Shown one piece after another: positions 1 through 8,848 of a stretch of DNA of 64,000 nucleotides. Each line of letters starts with the position of its first letter. Positions within the stretch are counted from its first letter, which is position 1. Made by a program: the position numbers and the translations under genes. The notes below the pieces were generated by a model. That model saw nothing but the letters and a program-made list of their open reading frames with translations. It did not search any database and had not been told where the DNA came from. The DNA comes from Streptomyces sp. NBC_01232 (GTDB lineage Bacteria; Actinomycetota; Actinomycetes; Streptomycetales; Streptomycetaceae): NCBI RefSeq assembly GCF_035989885.1, contig NZ_CP108518.1:2112501-2176500 (forward strand), in the 5' to 3' direction.

Positions 1-226
1 CGGGCGGGCCGAACATCGATGCGTTTCGGGCGGTGCGGCCGCGGTAGGCGTGCGAGCCCGGGTCGGACTCCCCCTCGTAGGCCTCGACCTCCGTGATGCG
101 CAGTTCGAGGGGGCCGTCCGTGGTGCGGCGGACGAGGATGCGGCCGAGGAGGTCCGGTGCCACGGTGAGGACCGGGCGGTCGTAGAAGGACCTGGGCAGG
201 GGCGTACGGTCAGGTCGCGCGCTCAT
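1..226 (-). CDS. 3-methyladenine DNA glycosylase (AAG/MPG family), N-terminal part only
   Basis: The reverse strand reads into the window edge with 75 codons from an ATG at 226. The translation carries the N-terminal hallmarks of the AAG/MPG alkyladenine glycosylase family: a [10 protein letters not shown] stretch followed by ITEVEAYEG and then the [16 protein letters not shown] segment, which contains substrate-pocket and catalytic-Glu surroundings. The family removes 3-methyladenine, hypoxanthine and other damaged purines from DNA in base-excision repair. It is divergent from the Spo0M gene. The remaining two thirds of the protein lie outside the window, so integrity cannot be judged. Confidence 0.88.
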   Translation of the reverse strand, partial: MSARPDRTPLPRSFYDRPVLTVAPDLLGRILVRRTTDGPLELRITEVEAYEGESDPGSHAYRGRTARNASMFGPP

Positions 227-334
227 CCGGTCGAGCGTAGTGGAACGTGTACTCCTGCAACCGGGGCCTGAGGTTCCGCGTTGATATGGGGTAGTAGCGG
301 CGTAGTCGCCAGATCCTTCAAGGGGAGTTAGAGC

Positions 335-1117
335 ATGGGCTTCAAGAAGCTGTTCGCGAGCCTGGGTGCCGGTGGTGCTTCGGTCGACACCGTCATCACC
401 GAGCCGAACGTCGTTCCGGGCGGGATCGTCCAGGGCGAGGTCCGGATCCAGGGTGGATCCGTGGAGCAGCAGATCGAGGGGCTGTCCGTCGGGCTGCAGG
501 CACGGGTCGAGGTCGAGGGCGGTGACCAGGAGTACAAGCAGGACATCGTCTTCACGAAGCAGCGTCTGGGCGGTGCCTTCAAGGTGCAGCCCGGCGCCCT
601 TCACGTGGTGCCGTTCGGCCTGGAGATCCCCTGGGAGACGCCGATCACCCACTTCGGGGGTCAGCACCTGCACGGGATGAACATCGGGGTCAGCACCGAG
701 CTGGAGATCGCGCGCGCCGTGGACGCCGGCGACCTCGACCCGATCAACGTGCACCCGGTGCCGGCGCAGCAGGCGATCCTGGATGCCTTCCGGCAGCTCG
801 GCTTCACCTTCCGCAGTGCGGACATGGAGCGCGGCCACATCCGTGGGACGCGGCAGTCGCTGCCGTTCTACCAGGAGATCGAGTTCCTGCCGCCGTCGCA
901 GTACCGCGGCCTGCACCAGGTCGAGCTCACCTTCATCTCGGACGGCCGGGAGATGGACGTCGTTCTGGAGATGGACAAGAAGCCGGGTCTGTTCACCGAG
1001 GGCAGTGACACCTACCGCTGCTTCCAGGTGGGTCTGCAGTCGTACCAGGACACTGACTGGGCGGCGTACCTGAACCAGTGGATCGCCTCTGTGGGTTCGC
1101 AGCGCAACTGGTTCTAG
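335..1117 (+). CDS. Spo0M family sporulation-control protein
   Basis: A 260-residue cytoplasmic protein beginning [19 protein letters not shown], behind a strong AAGGGGAG ribosome-binding site. The N-terminal two thirds match the arrestin-like SpoOM family: a 'VDTVI' opening, PGG..QGEV.I.GG..EQ.I and the later '[14 protein letters not shown]' strand. In Bacillus Spo0M affects sporulation and cell division. The usual length is about 250-260 residues, so the gene looks intact. It stands alone on the plus strand, 49 nt ahead of the PEBP gene, which may be co-transcribed. Confidence 0.85.
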   Translation: MGFKKLFASLGAGGASVDTVITEPNVVPGGIVQGEVRIQGGSVEQQIEGLSVGLQARVEVEGGDQEYKQDIVFTKQRLGGAFKVQPGALHVVPFGLEIPWETPITHFGGQHLHGMNIGVSTELEIARAVDAGDLDPINVHPVPAQQAILDAFRQLGFTFRSADMERGHIRGTRQSLPFYQEIEFLPPSQYRGLHQVELTFISDGREMDVVLEMDKKPGLFTEGSDTYRCFQVGLQSYQDTDWAAYLNQWIASVGSQRNWF

Positions 1118-1166
1118 CCGGTCCTAGGCTCGGAGCCGTATCCGCGAGCGATCAGGAGGGTCAGCA

Positions 1167-1700
1167 GTGACCGAGCAGAACAGGCCGCCTCTTCCGCACG
1201 ACTTCCACCCCGAGGTCCACGCCTTCACCGTGACCAGCACGGACCTCGCGCCCGGGGCCGATCTGGGCGAGGCGCAGGTGTACTCGGGTGGGAACGTCTC
1301 GCCGCAGTTGCGGTGGGAGGGTTTCCCGGAGGGGACGGAGAGCTTCGCCGTCACGTGCTTCGACCCGGACGCGCCGACGGGCAGCGGGTTCTGGCACTGG
1401 GTGCTCTTCGATCTGCCGGTCTCGCTGACCGAGCTGCCGGCCGGTGCGGGCAGCGGGAAGTTCGAAGGGCTGCCCGCCGGGGCCGTGCACGTGCGCAACG
1501 ACTACGGGTCGCGCGACTTCGGCGGGGCGGCGCCTCCCGCCGGGGAGCGGCACCGTTACGTGTTCACGGTGTACGCGGTCGACCGGGCGAAGCTCGGTCC
1601 GGGTGCGGATGCCTCGCCGGCGGTCGTCGGGTTCAATCTGCGTTTTCACACGCTCGGGCGGGCCCAGTTGATCGGTGAGTACGAGGCGCCCGTCGGCTGA
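1167..1700 (+). CDS. YbhB/YbcL (PEBP / Raf-kinase-inhibitor-like) protein
   Basis: A 177-residue protein starting at a GTG preceded by AGGAGGGTCAGCA. The phosphatidylethanolamine-binding-protein fold is recognisable from 'NVSPQLRWEGFPEGTESFAV', then the ligand-pocket DPDAP and HWVLFDLP motifs, an YGSRDFGG loop and the C-terminal HRYVFTVYAVD strand. Bacterial members are small soluble proteins of unknown physiological ligand. No signal peptide is visible. It ends 17 nt before a strong intrinsic terminator, so it closes the Spo0M transcription unit. Confidence 0.9.
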   Translation: MTEQNRPPLPHDFHPEVHAFTVTSTDLAPGADLGEAQVYSGGNVSPQLRWEGFPEGTESFAVTCFDPDAPTGSGFWHWVLFDLPVSLTELPAGAGSGKFEGLPAGAVHVRNDYGSRDFGGAAPPAGERHRYVFTVYAVDRAKLGPGADASPAVVGFNLRFHTLGRAQLIGEYEAPVG

Positions 1701-1717
1701 TCGTTCTCCCGGTGTTT

Positions 1718-1757
1718 GCCCGGTCCTGGTCTAAAGAAGGCCAGGACCGGGCATTTT
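1718..1757 (+). terminator. Intrinsic terminator after the PEBP gene
   Basis: A perfect 12-bp stem (1718-1729 against 1741-1752, GCCCGGTCCTGG/CCAGGACCGGGC) with an 11-nt A-rich loop, followed by ATTTTTA. It is one of the clearest T-tailed terminators in this GC-rich window. Confidence 0.9.
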
Positions 1758-1849
1758 TATTGCGTTGTCCCGCGTGGCGCGCGCGGCCAGAGTGGTCGCG
1801 GGCCCTGCCGCCATGGTGGTCGCGGGCCTGCACACGGGAGGTGGGCGAG

Positions 1850-2353
1850 ATGCGGGACACGCTGGTGCTGAATGCGAGCTTCGAGCCGCTGTCGACGGTG
1901 ACCCTGAACCGGGCTGTGGTCCTGGTGCTCCAGGACAAGGCCGTCGTCGAACAGTCGCACCCCGAGCTGCGTGTGCGCGCGGCCACCATGGATCTTCCGA
2001 TGCCCAGGGTGATCAGGCTCTGCAGGTACGTCCGGGTGCCCTTCCGAAGACATGCTCCCTGGTCGCGGAGGGGGGTGCTGGTCCGGGACCAGCACCGTTG
2101 CGCGTACTGCGGGAAGCGCGCGACGACCGTGGACCACGTACTGCCGCGGGCCCAGGGAGGTGGCGACACCTGGCTGAACACGGTGGCGTCCTGCGCCGAG
2201 GACAACCACCGCAAGGCGGCCCGGACTCCGGAGGAGGCGGGGATGCCGCTCCTCCGGAAGCCCTTCGTGCCGTCGCCGGCGGACGCGATGCTGCTGGCCC
2301 TGGGGGTGGCCGGGCGGGAGGCGCTCCCGGAGTGGCTGGAGCGCACCGCCTAG
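1850..2353 (+). CDS. HNH endonuclease
   Basis: A 167-residue protein. The ATG at 1850 is chosen because GGGAGGTGGGCGAG precedes it and homologues start with 'MRDTLVLNASFEPL'; the frame is open further upstream but passes through the terminator of the previous gene. The HNH core is visible at about residues 85-125: CAYC knuckle, T.DHVLPRAQGG (catalytic His of the DH pair) and a downstream N...C/N.RK. The family is widespread in Actinobacteria as a stand-alone McrA-like HNH protein with unproven cellular function. Nothing nearby indicates a restriction system. Confidence 0.88.
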   Translation: MRDTLVLNASFEPLSTVTLNRAVVLVLQDKAVVEQSHPELRVRAATMDLPMPRVIRLCRYVRVPFRRHAPWSRRGVLVRDQHRCAYCGKRATTVDHVLPRAQGGGDTWLNTVASCAEDNHRKAARTPEEAGMPLLRKPFVPSPADAMLLALGVAGREALPEWLERTA

Positions 2354-2390
2354 GCGGATTCCCCGCTTTCGGTGGAGACGCCTGCGCTGG

Positions 2391-2413
2391 GCGACGTAGT
2401 TCTGCTACGTCGC
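2391..2413. terminator. Bidirectional hairpin between converging HNH and TSUP genes
   Basis: GCGACGTAG (2391-2399), loop TTCTG, CTACGTCGC (2405-2413). It lies between two converging genes and abuts the stop codon of the TSUP gene. There is no T-tract, which is common for Streptomyces terminators. Confidence 0.6.
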
Positions 2414-3184
2414 TCAGCTGACGAGCAGTTGGACGATGGCGAGGATGCCCACCGTCACGATGACCGCCCGCAGGACGGTCGGCGAGAGTCGTCGGCCGAC
2501 CTTGGCGCCGATCTGGCCGCCGATGGTCGAGCCGACGGCGATGAGGACGACGGCCGTCCAGTCGAACTCGGCGACGAAGAGGAAGAGGACGGCGGCGATG
2601 CCGTTCACCAGAGCGGCGATGACGTTCTTGACGGCGTTGATGCGCTGCATGTCCTCGCGGAGCAGCAGGCCCATCAGGCCGAGGTAGAGCACGCCCTGAG
2701 CGGCGCCGAAGTAGCCGCCGTACGCGCTGGAGAGCAGCATGCCGCCGAGCAGGGCCGGTCCGCCGTCGGGGTGGCCGGTGTCGCCTCCGGCGGCTTCCTG
2801 GCGTCGGCGCAGGGCGGCGGCGAGCCGCGGCTGGAGGATGACGAGGACGAGGGCCAGTCCGATCAGGACCGGCACGATCGTGTCGAAGGAGTCGGACGGC
2901 AGGGTGAGGAGCAGGATCGCGCCCGCGAGTCCGCCGACGAGGGAGACGGAGCCGAGCCGCAGGATGCGGGAGCGCTGGCCCTGGAGCTCCTTGCGGTAGC
3001 CGATGGCTCCGCTGATGGAACCGGGCACGAGGCCGAGGGTGTTGGACACGTTGGCGGTGACCGGGGGCAGGCCCGTGGCCAGCAGCACCGGGAAGGTGAT
3101 CAGGGTGCCGGAGCCGACGATGGTGTTGATCGTGCCCGCGCCGATGCCGGCGGCGAAGACAGCGAGTGATTCCCAGATGGACAT
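2414..3184 (-). CDS. TSUP (TauE/SafE) family membrane permease
   Basis: About 256 residues with seven to eight hydrophobic helices. The N-terminal GIGAGTINTIVGSGTLITFP signature and the mirrored C-terminal 'GSTIGGQIGAKVGRRL' are typical of the TSUP/TauE-SafE family (sulfite, sulfoacetate or other organosulfur anion export). The start is ambiguous: ATG at 3184 (MSIWES) or ATG at 3196 (MAQSMS) share one AAAGGGG box, and neither has ideal spacing. It lies last in a leftward run after the SPFH gene. The substrate cannot be told from the sequence. Confidence 0.85.
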   Translation of the reverse strand: MSIWESLAVFAAGIGAGTINTIVGSGTLITFPVLLATGLPPVTANVSNTLGLVPGSISGAIGYRKELQGQRSRILRLGSVSLVGGLAGAILLLTLPSDSFDTIVPVLIGLALVLVILQPRLAAALRRRQEAAGGDTGHPDGGPALLGGMLLSSAYGGYFGAAQGVLYLGLMGLLLREDMQRINAVKNVIAALVNGIAAVLFLFVAEFDWTAVVLIAVGSTIGGQIGAKVGRRLSPTVLRAVIVTVGILAIVQLLVS

Positions 3185-3273
3185 GGACTGTGCCATCCCC
3201 TTTGCATGAGTGAGTCGCCTCCCCGCCATGAAGGTCGAGGGGCCTCACCGATCATGCAGGAAGGGGTGGCGGG

Positions 3274-4260
3274 TCAGTCGATGGGGGGCTGTTCGCGGCG
3301 CTCCGCGCCGTCCTTGTCCCGTGCGGCCGGGATGCCTGCGCCGTCCTTGCCGGAGTTCCCCGGGTTGAAGCCCGAGCCGCCGCCCATGGGACCGAAGTTG
3401 CCCATGGCGCCGGACAGGCCCTTGAGGGCGTCGCCGATCTCGCTCGGCACGATCCAGAGCTTGTTGGCGTCGCCCTCGGCGATCTTCGGGAGCATCTGGA
3501 GGTACTGGTAGGCGAGGAGCTTCTGGTCGGCGTCGCCGGCGTGGATGGACTCGAAGACCGTACGGATGGCCTGCGCTTCACCCTCGGCGCGCAGGGCGGC
3601 GGCCTTGGCGTCACCTTCGGCGCGCAGGATGGAGGACTGCTTCTCACCCTCGGCGCGCAGGATCTCGGACTGACGGACACCTTCGGCCTGGAGGATCGCG
3701 GCGCGCTTGTCACGGTCGGCGCGCATCTGCTTCTCCATCGAGTCCTGGATGGAGGTCGGCGGCTCGATGGCCTTGAGCTCGACGCGGTTGACGCGGATGC
3801 CCCACTTGCCGGTGGCCTCGTCGAGGACGCCGCGCAGGGCCGCGTTGATCTCCTCGCGGGAGGTGAGGGTCCGCTCCAGGTCCATGCCGCCGATGATGTT
3901 GCGGAGCGTGGTGACGGTGAGCTGCTCGATGGCCTGGATGTAGCTGGCCACTTCGTAGGTCGCGGCGCGCGCGTCGGTCACCTGGTAGTAGATGACGGTG
4001 TCGATGTTGACGACCAGGTTGTCCTGGGTGATGACGGGCTGCGGCGGGAACGGTACGACCTGTTCGCGGAGGTCGATCCGGTTGCGGATGGAGTCGATGA
4101 ACGGGACGACGATGTTGAGGCCCGCGTTGAGGGTGCGGGTGTAGCGGCCGAACCGCTCGACGATGGCGGCGCTGGCCTGCGGGATCACCTGGATCGTCTT
4201 GACCAGTGCGATGAAGACCAGAACCACCAGAATGATCAGGACGATGATGATCGGTTGCAT
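3274..4260 (-). CDS. SPFH/Band 7 (stomatin/QmcA-like) membrane scaffold protein
   Basis: A 328-residue protein. One N-terminal transmembrane helix (IIIVLIILVVLVFIALV) is followed by the SPFH/PHB domain (VERFGRYTRTLNAGLNIVVPF, then D..VYYQVTD). Next comes a charged coiled coil with tandem copies of an ILRAEGE(K)QS / ALRAEGEAQA heptad-like unit, and a Gly/Asn-rich C-terminal tail. SPFH proteins oligomerise at the membrane and scaffold microdomains and proteases. The NfeD gene sits immediately upstream on the same strand, the classical stomatin-NfeD operon pairing. Confidence 0.93.
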   Translation of the reverse strand: MQPIIIVLIILVVLVFIALVKTIQVIPQASAAIVERFGRYTRTLNAGLNIVVPFIDSIRNRIDLREQVVPFPPQPVITQDNLVVNIDTVIYYQVTDARAATYEVASYIQAIEQLTVTTLRNIIGGMDLERTLTSREEINAALRGVLDEATGKWGIRVNRVELKAIEPPTSIQDSMEKQMRADRDKRAAILQAEGVRQSEILRAEGEKQSSILRAEGDAKAAALRAEGEAQAIRTVFESIHAGDADQKLLAYQYLQMLPKIAEGDANKLWIVPSEIGDALKGLSGAMGNFGPMGGGSGFNPGNSGKDGAGIPAARDKDGAERREQPPID

Positions 4261-4344
4261 GCGGTTCCCCGTGCCCTTCCGGCTGTCTGTGCTGCCCCGT
4301 TGATCGGAGTCTCGCAGACCTTGGGGCCGCGAGCAGGCTGGTTG

Positions 4345-4773
4345 TCACATGACGACGGCGGTCGCCCCGTCGATCTCCACGACGTCGACGGACTGGCCGG
4401 GCTCGAAACTGGTGTCCGCGTCGAGGGTGCGCGCGGACCAGACTTCACCGGCGAGCTTGATGCGGCCGCCGCTGCCGTCGACCCGTTCCAGGACGACGGC
4501 GGTTCTTCCCCTCAACGCGTCGATGCCGCTGCGGTGTTGGGGGCGCTGGTCGCGGTGCCGGTTGGCGATCGGGCGTACGACGGCGATCAGCGCGACCGAC
4601 ACGATGACGAAGACCAGGACCTGCGCCACCACTCCCCCGCCGACGGCAGCCGTGACGGCGGCCGCGACCGCGCCCACGGCGAACATGCCGAACTCCGGCA
4701 TGGCGGTCAGGACGAGGGGGATGCCCAGTCCGACCGCGCCGATGAGCCACCACACCCACGCGTCGATGTCCAC
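4345..4773 (-). CDS. NfeD family membrane protein
   Basis: A 142-residue protein with three to four hydrophobic helices in the first 75 residues, then a soluble OB-fold-like C-terminal domain ('LRGRTAVVLERV..SGGRIKLAGEVWSAR', ending VDVVEIDGATAVV) typical of the short NfeD1b class. NfeD proteins are obligate partners of SPFH proteins, and the SPFH gene follows after 84 nt on the same strand. It probably assembles with that product in the cytoplasmic membrane. Confidence 0.92.
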   Translation of the reverse strand: MDIDAWVWWLIGAVGLGIPLVLTAMPEFGMFAVGAVAAAVTAAVGGGVVAQVLVFVIVSVALIAVVRPIANRHRDQRPQHRSGIDALRGRTAVVLERVDGSGGRIKLAGEVWSARTLDADTSFEPGQSVDVVEIDGATAVVM

Positions 4774-4806
4774 GTGGTCATGGTAGGTCGGGTGGGCGCG
4801 GTCGGG

Positions 4807-4825
4807 ACAGGGTGCGGGACCCTGT
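4807..4825 (-). terminator. Small hairpin downstream of the ABC ATPase gene
   Basis: ACAGGGT / ACCCTGT with a 5-nt loop. It lies 23 nt downstream (leftward) of the ABC ATPase stop codon and upstream of NfeD. The stem is only 7 bp, so it may be a weak or partial terminator. Confidence 0.4.
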
Positions 4826-4847
4826 GAGCGACGGTCCGGCCGGGGGC

Positions 4848-5642
<795 letters not shown>

Positions 5643-5780
5643 GAGCGTGTTGTCACCCCTTGCAGTCACGGTTCGGCTCTCTGTGCGCCGGTAGACGCAG
5701 CCCCAGGGGAAAACCTACGCCACTCGGAGAGGCCTCCGGGGCCGGGGCCCGGTGCCGGGGCCGATCCGTAAAGTAGGGGG

Positions 5781-6563
5781 ATGCTTTTCGAACCACGTTC
5801 AGGGCGCTTGGCCGCCTGGGGGAACGCACTGCTGGCCGGTCTGGTCTCGCCCGACGAGGCCGTGTTGTCGATCGTGGGCGAGGACGCCGTGCACCGGGTG
5901 GAGGGGCTGCCGGATGAGTCGGGCCCGGTGGGGCTCACCCTGGCGCTCGGCCGCCTGCGGGCGCTGGGGGCGACGGGGCTGCGGGTGGCGCTGCCGGCGC
6001 CCGGGCATCCGCTGGGGCTGAGCGGGCCGCCGGAGTTCAATGCGCGGGCGCTGGAGGCCGAGGAGGCGGTCGTCGCGGTGGGCTCGGCGCTGGGTCTGGT
6101 GCCGGAGGTGTCCGAGGCCGGGCCGGCCGGGGACGTGCACGTGTCGGTGACCTGGCACGTGCTGCCGGTACGGGAGGCTCCGCCGGCGGACGTGCCCTCG
6201 CTGAGCGAGGCGGAGCGGGAGCTGGCGGAGGCGCTGCGCGAGGCGACCGAGGTGCTGACCCGGCTGGACGTGGCGGGGTCGGGGCCGGTGGCGGAGGCCG
6301 CGCTGTCGGCGTACCGGGCGCGGGCGGAGGCCGGCCGGGAAGCGCTGGCGCCGGGGTATCCGCCGCGGGCGGTGCGGGTGCTGGCGCTGGCGCAGCGGGT
6401 GGACCTGATGGTGTCGCTGGCGTACGAGAACGGGCACGGGGGTGCGGTGGCCGCCTCGGAGATGGCGGCGCGGGCGGAGGCGTTGCGGCCGGTCGAGCGG
6501 GTCGCCCGGCGGGCGCTCGTGGCGGCGTACAACTCGGCCGTCGAGGCGCGCGAGCGGGGCTGA
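5781..6563 (+). CDS. Conserved actinobacterial protein of unknown function
   Basis: A 260-residue soluble protein, rich in Ala, Glu, Leu and Gly, with no signal peptide or transmembrane segment. The first 150 residues look alternating a/b and the last 100 are helical (ELAEALREATEVLTRLDVAG, then ARAEALRPVERVARRA). I do not recognise a catalytic motif, although I recall similar proteins as conserved hypotheticals in Streptomyces. The likely -10 TAAAGT (5769-5774) ends 6 nt before the ATG and no separate Shine-Dalgarno fits, so translation may be leaderless. Confidence 0.75.
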   Translation: MLFEPRSGRLAAWGNALLAGLVSPDEAVLSIVGEDAVHRVEGLPDESGPVGLTLALGRLRALGATGLRVALPAPGHPLGLSGPPEFNARALEAEEAVVAVGSALGLVPEVSEAGPAGDVHVSVTWHVLPVREAPPADVPSLSEAERELAEALREATEVLTRLDVAGSGPVAEAALSAYRARAEAGREALAPGYPPRAVRVLALAQRVDLMVSLAYENGHGGAVAASEMAARAEALRPVERVARRALVAAYNSAVEARERG

Positions 6564-6630
6564 GCGCGGGGCGCCGGGGGCGGGGGCGGGTTCGGGGTCG
6601 ATGCGCGGGCGGCCGCGGGCTGCGCCCGGG

Positions 6631-6677
6631 CTTTCGGGGCTCCGCCCCGGACCCCGCGCCTCAAGCGCCGGCGGGGC
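6631..6677. repeat. Streptomyces-type intergenic GC-rich palindromic repeat
   Basis: The stretch contains GGGGCTCCGCCCC followed by GGACCCCGCGCCTCAAGCG and CCGGCGGGGC. I recall this composite as a recurring intergenic element scattered through Streptomyces chromosomes, usually between converging genes as here. It overlaps the stop codon and last codons of the propeller gene on the other strand. Its copy number cannot be checked inside one window. Confidence 0.6.
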
Positions 6678-7653
6678 CGAGTGCGTGCGCCGCGACGCCG
6701 GTCGGGCCGTCTCCCACCGGGACGGTGGCCGTCGCGGACGTGCTGGTGTCGATCACCGACAGGGTGTCCGACTCGAAGTTGCTGACGTGGACGGTGCAGC
6801 CGTCCGGGCCGACGGCGAGGCCGTTGGGGCCGTCGCCCACGGGGGCGGTGTCCGTGACGGTGCGGCTGCGGGTGCTGATCACCGACACGTCGTCCGACCC
6901 GAGGTTGGCGACGTAGACGCGGCGGCCGTCCGGCAGGACCCCGATGCCGGTGGGTTGGTCGCCGACCGGGATGCGGTCGGTCTCCGTGCCGTTCCGGGTG
7001 TCGACCACCGACACGTCGTCCGAGGTCAGGTTGGAGACGTAGAGGTGGCGGCCGTCCGGGGCGAGGGCCAGGGCGGTGGGTCCGCCGCCGACACGGAAGG
7101 CGCCGGTGACCGTGCCGGTGTCGGTGCGGACCACCGAGACGCTGTCGGCGCCGGCGTTGGCGACGTACAGGGTGCGGCCGTCCGGTGTCACCACCAGGCC
7201 CAGAGGTGCGTCGCCCACTGCGATGGTGTCCGTGACGGCGAGGGTGCGGGCGCTGATCACCGACACGGTGCCCGCGCCGACGTTCGCCACGTAGACGCTC
7301 CTGTGGTCCGGGGAGACGGTCACCCTGCTCGGTTCGCGCCCGACTCCGACGGTTTCGACGACCGCCCTGGTGCGGGTGTCGACCACGGAGACGGTGTCCG
7401 CCGCCGAGTCGGTGACGTAGAGGCGGGAGCCGTCGGGGCTGAGGGCCGCGCTGTCGGGTCCGTCCCCCACGGGGATGCTGTCCACGACGGTACCGGCGCG
7501 GGTGTCGACGACCGAGACCGTGTCGGAGTGGAGGTTCGCGACGTAGACGAGAGGACCGAGCCGCTCGGGCGGGGCGGCCGCCAGTCCCGTCAGGGCGATC
7601 GTCGCGCAGAGCACGGCGGTGGTCCGTCCTGCGATGTGCCGGTTCCTCGTCAT
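6661..7653 (-). CDS. Secreted seven-bladed YVTN-type beta-propeller protein
   Basis: A 330-residue protein with a positively charged N-terminus and hydrophobic segment (TTAVLCATIALTGLAAA), a likely signal peptide. After it come seven repeats of about 42 residues, each carrying (L/V)YVAN..SD(T/D)VSV(V/I)DT and VGDGP.G....PDG. This is the YVTN/40-residue propeller family, found in surface-layer and S-layer-like extracellular proteins; no enzymatic site is seen. The ATG at 7653 lies 7 nt after a TAGCTT hexamer and lacks a Shine-Dalgarno. It is a neighbour of the chaplin gene on the same strand. Confidence 0.85.
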   Translation of the reverse strand: MTRNRHIAGRTTAVLCATIALTGLAAAPPERLGPLVYVANLHSDTVSVVDTRAGTVVDSIPVGDGPDSAALSPDGSRLYVTDSAADTVSVVDTRTRAVVETVGVGREPSRVTVSPDHRSVYVANVGAGTVSVISARTLAVTDTIAVGDAPLGLVVTPDGRTLYVANAGADSVSVVRTDTGTVTGAFRVGGGPTALALAPDGRHLYVSNLTSDDVSVVDTRNGTETDRIPVGDQPTGIGVLPDGRRVYVANLGSDDVSVISTRSRTVTDTAPVGDGPNGLAVGPDGCTVHVSNFESDTLSVIDTSTSATATVPVGDGPTGVAAHALGPAGA

Positions 7654-7734
7654 GCGGGCCAAGCTAGGGCTGCCGGTGGCGCTGCGGGGTGAGGCTCGCG
7701 CCGGGGGTGCGCGACGGCCCCCGGATGCACCGAC

Positions 7735-7773
7735 GCGGCCCCGCTTCCAGGGGAGAGGGGGAAGCGGGGCCGC
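7735..7773 (-). terminator. Terminator of the chaplin gene
   Basis: A perfect 14-bp stem, 7735-7748 (GCGGCCCCGCTTCC) with 7760-7773 (GGAAGCGGGGCCGC), and an 11-nt purine loop. It starts 15 nt beyond the chaplin stop codon. Confidence 0.8.
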
Positions 7774-7787
7774 AGGTCGGGGTGGGA

Positions 7788-8033
7788 TCAGGCGTTCACG
7801 CCGGTGTTGCCGAAGGCGCCGTTCAGCAGACCGATCACGTTGACGGTGTTGCCGACCACGTTCACGGGGACGTGCACGGGGACCTGGACCTGGTTCCCGG
7901 AGGCCACGCCGGGCGAGTTCAGGGCCTCGCCCTCCGCCGACGCACCGCCGTGCGCCGAGGAGACACCGGCGCCGGCGGCGAGGAGGCCGCCCGCGATCAT
8001 GGTGACGGCTGCGGCCTTCTTGAAGTTCTTCAC
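7788..8033 (-). CDS. chpE: Short chaplin, ChpE type
   Basis: An 81-residue secreted surface-active protein that coats aerial hyphae. The GTG at 8033 follows GGAGGACGAGAAC. There is an N-terminal signal peptide (KNFKKAAAVTMIAGGLLAAG ending SSAHG), then a single chaplin domain: SPGVASGNQVQVPVHVPVN, VVGNTVNVIGLLNGAFGN, TGVNA. Most short chaplins carry two conserved cysteines; this one has none, as in S. coelicolor ChpE, which is also the constitutively expressed essential-type chaplin. It is flanked by a propeller gene and a two-component system. Confidence 0.93.
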   Translation of the reverse strand: MKNFKKAAAVTMIAGGLLAAGAGVSSAHGGASAEGEALNSPGVASGNQVQVPVHVPVNVVGNTVNVIGLLNGAFGNTGVNA

Positions 8034-8182
8034 GTTCTCGTCCTCCAGTGCGTCTGCCGCGACCAGCCGTCGCGGCACGCCATGGAGAACGGCCGGCCGG
8101 TGTTCGGGATACGCCATGTGGGCTACATACACCCGACCGTATGAATCTCAGTCCGGAGCGAGACGATCCGATTTACCTCTGA

Positions 8183-8848
8183 TCACTCGGCGATTCCGTG
8201 CCTGACCGCCCACAACGCGGCCTGGGTCCGATCGGAGAGGTCCAGCTTCATCAGGATGTTCGAGACGTGGGTCTTGACCGTCTTCTCGGACAGGACCAGG
8301 GCGCGGGCGATCTCCCGATTGGAGCGGCCGTCGGCGATCAGGCCGAGGACCTCGCGTTCCCGGTCGGTCAGCGAGCCGGGCCGGCCCGCCGAAGAGCCCT
8401 GCTCGTCCTGGGAGAGCAGGGCGAGGGCCACCTCCGGCTGGAGGAGGACGTGGCCCGCGTGGACGGAGCGGATCGCCGCCGCCAGCGCGTCGGGGTCGAT
8501 GTCCTTGTAGACGTATCCCGCCGCGCCGGCCCGCAGGGCGGGGACCACGGTCCGCTGCTCCGTGAAGCTGGTGACGATCAGCACCCGGGCCGGATTCGCC
8601 AGCTCGCGCAGCCTGCGCAGCGCCCCGATGCCGTCCGTGCCCGGCATCTTGATGTCCATGAGGATCACGTCCGGCCGAAGTTCCTCGGCGTGGGTGATGC
8701 CCTCCTCGCCGTCCGATGCCTCGCCGACCACCTCGATGTCCTCCTGGATCTCCAGGAAGGTGCGCAGGCCCCGCCGGACCACCTGGTGGTCGTCGACCAG
8801 CAGTACACGGATGCCGTTGCCGCTGCCGCGGCCGGTGCTGTCAGCCAC
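8183..8848 (-). CDS. NarL/LuxR-type response regulator
   Basis: A 221-residue protein. The N-terminal receiver domain carries the acidic DD pair (LLVDDHQVV), phospho-acceptor Asp in VILMDIKMPG, Thr/Ser in VLIVTSF and Lys in YVYKD. The C-terminal LuxR helix-turn-helix reads LTDREREVLGLIADGRSNRE...EKTVKTHVSNI. The GTG start overlaps the last 8 nt of the upstream sensor kinase gene, so the two are translationally coupled and form a cognate pair. Targets are unknown; chpE and the propeller lie just downstream. Confidence 0.93.
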   Translation of the reverse strand: MADSTGRGSGNGIRVLLVDDHQVVRRGLRTFLEIQEDIEVVGEASDGEEGITHAEELRPDVILMDIKMPGTDGIGALRRLRELANPARVLIVTSFTEQRTVVPALRAGAAGYVYKDIDPDALAAAIRSVHAGHVLLQPEVALALLSQDEQGSSAGRPGSLTDREREVLGLIADGRSNREIARALVLSEKTVKTHVSNILMKLDLSDRTQAALWAVRHGIAE

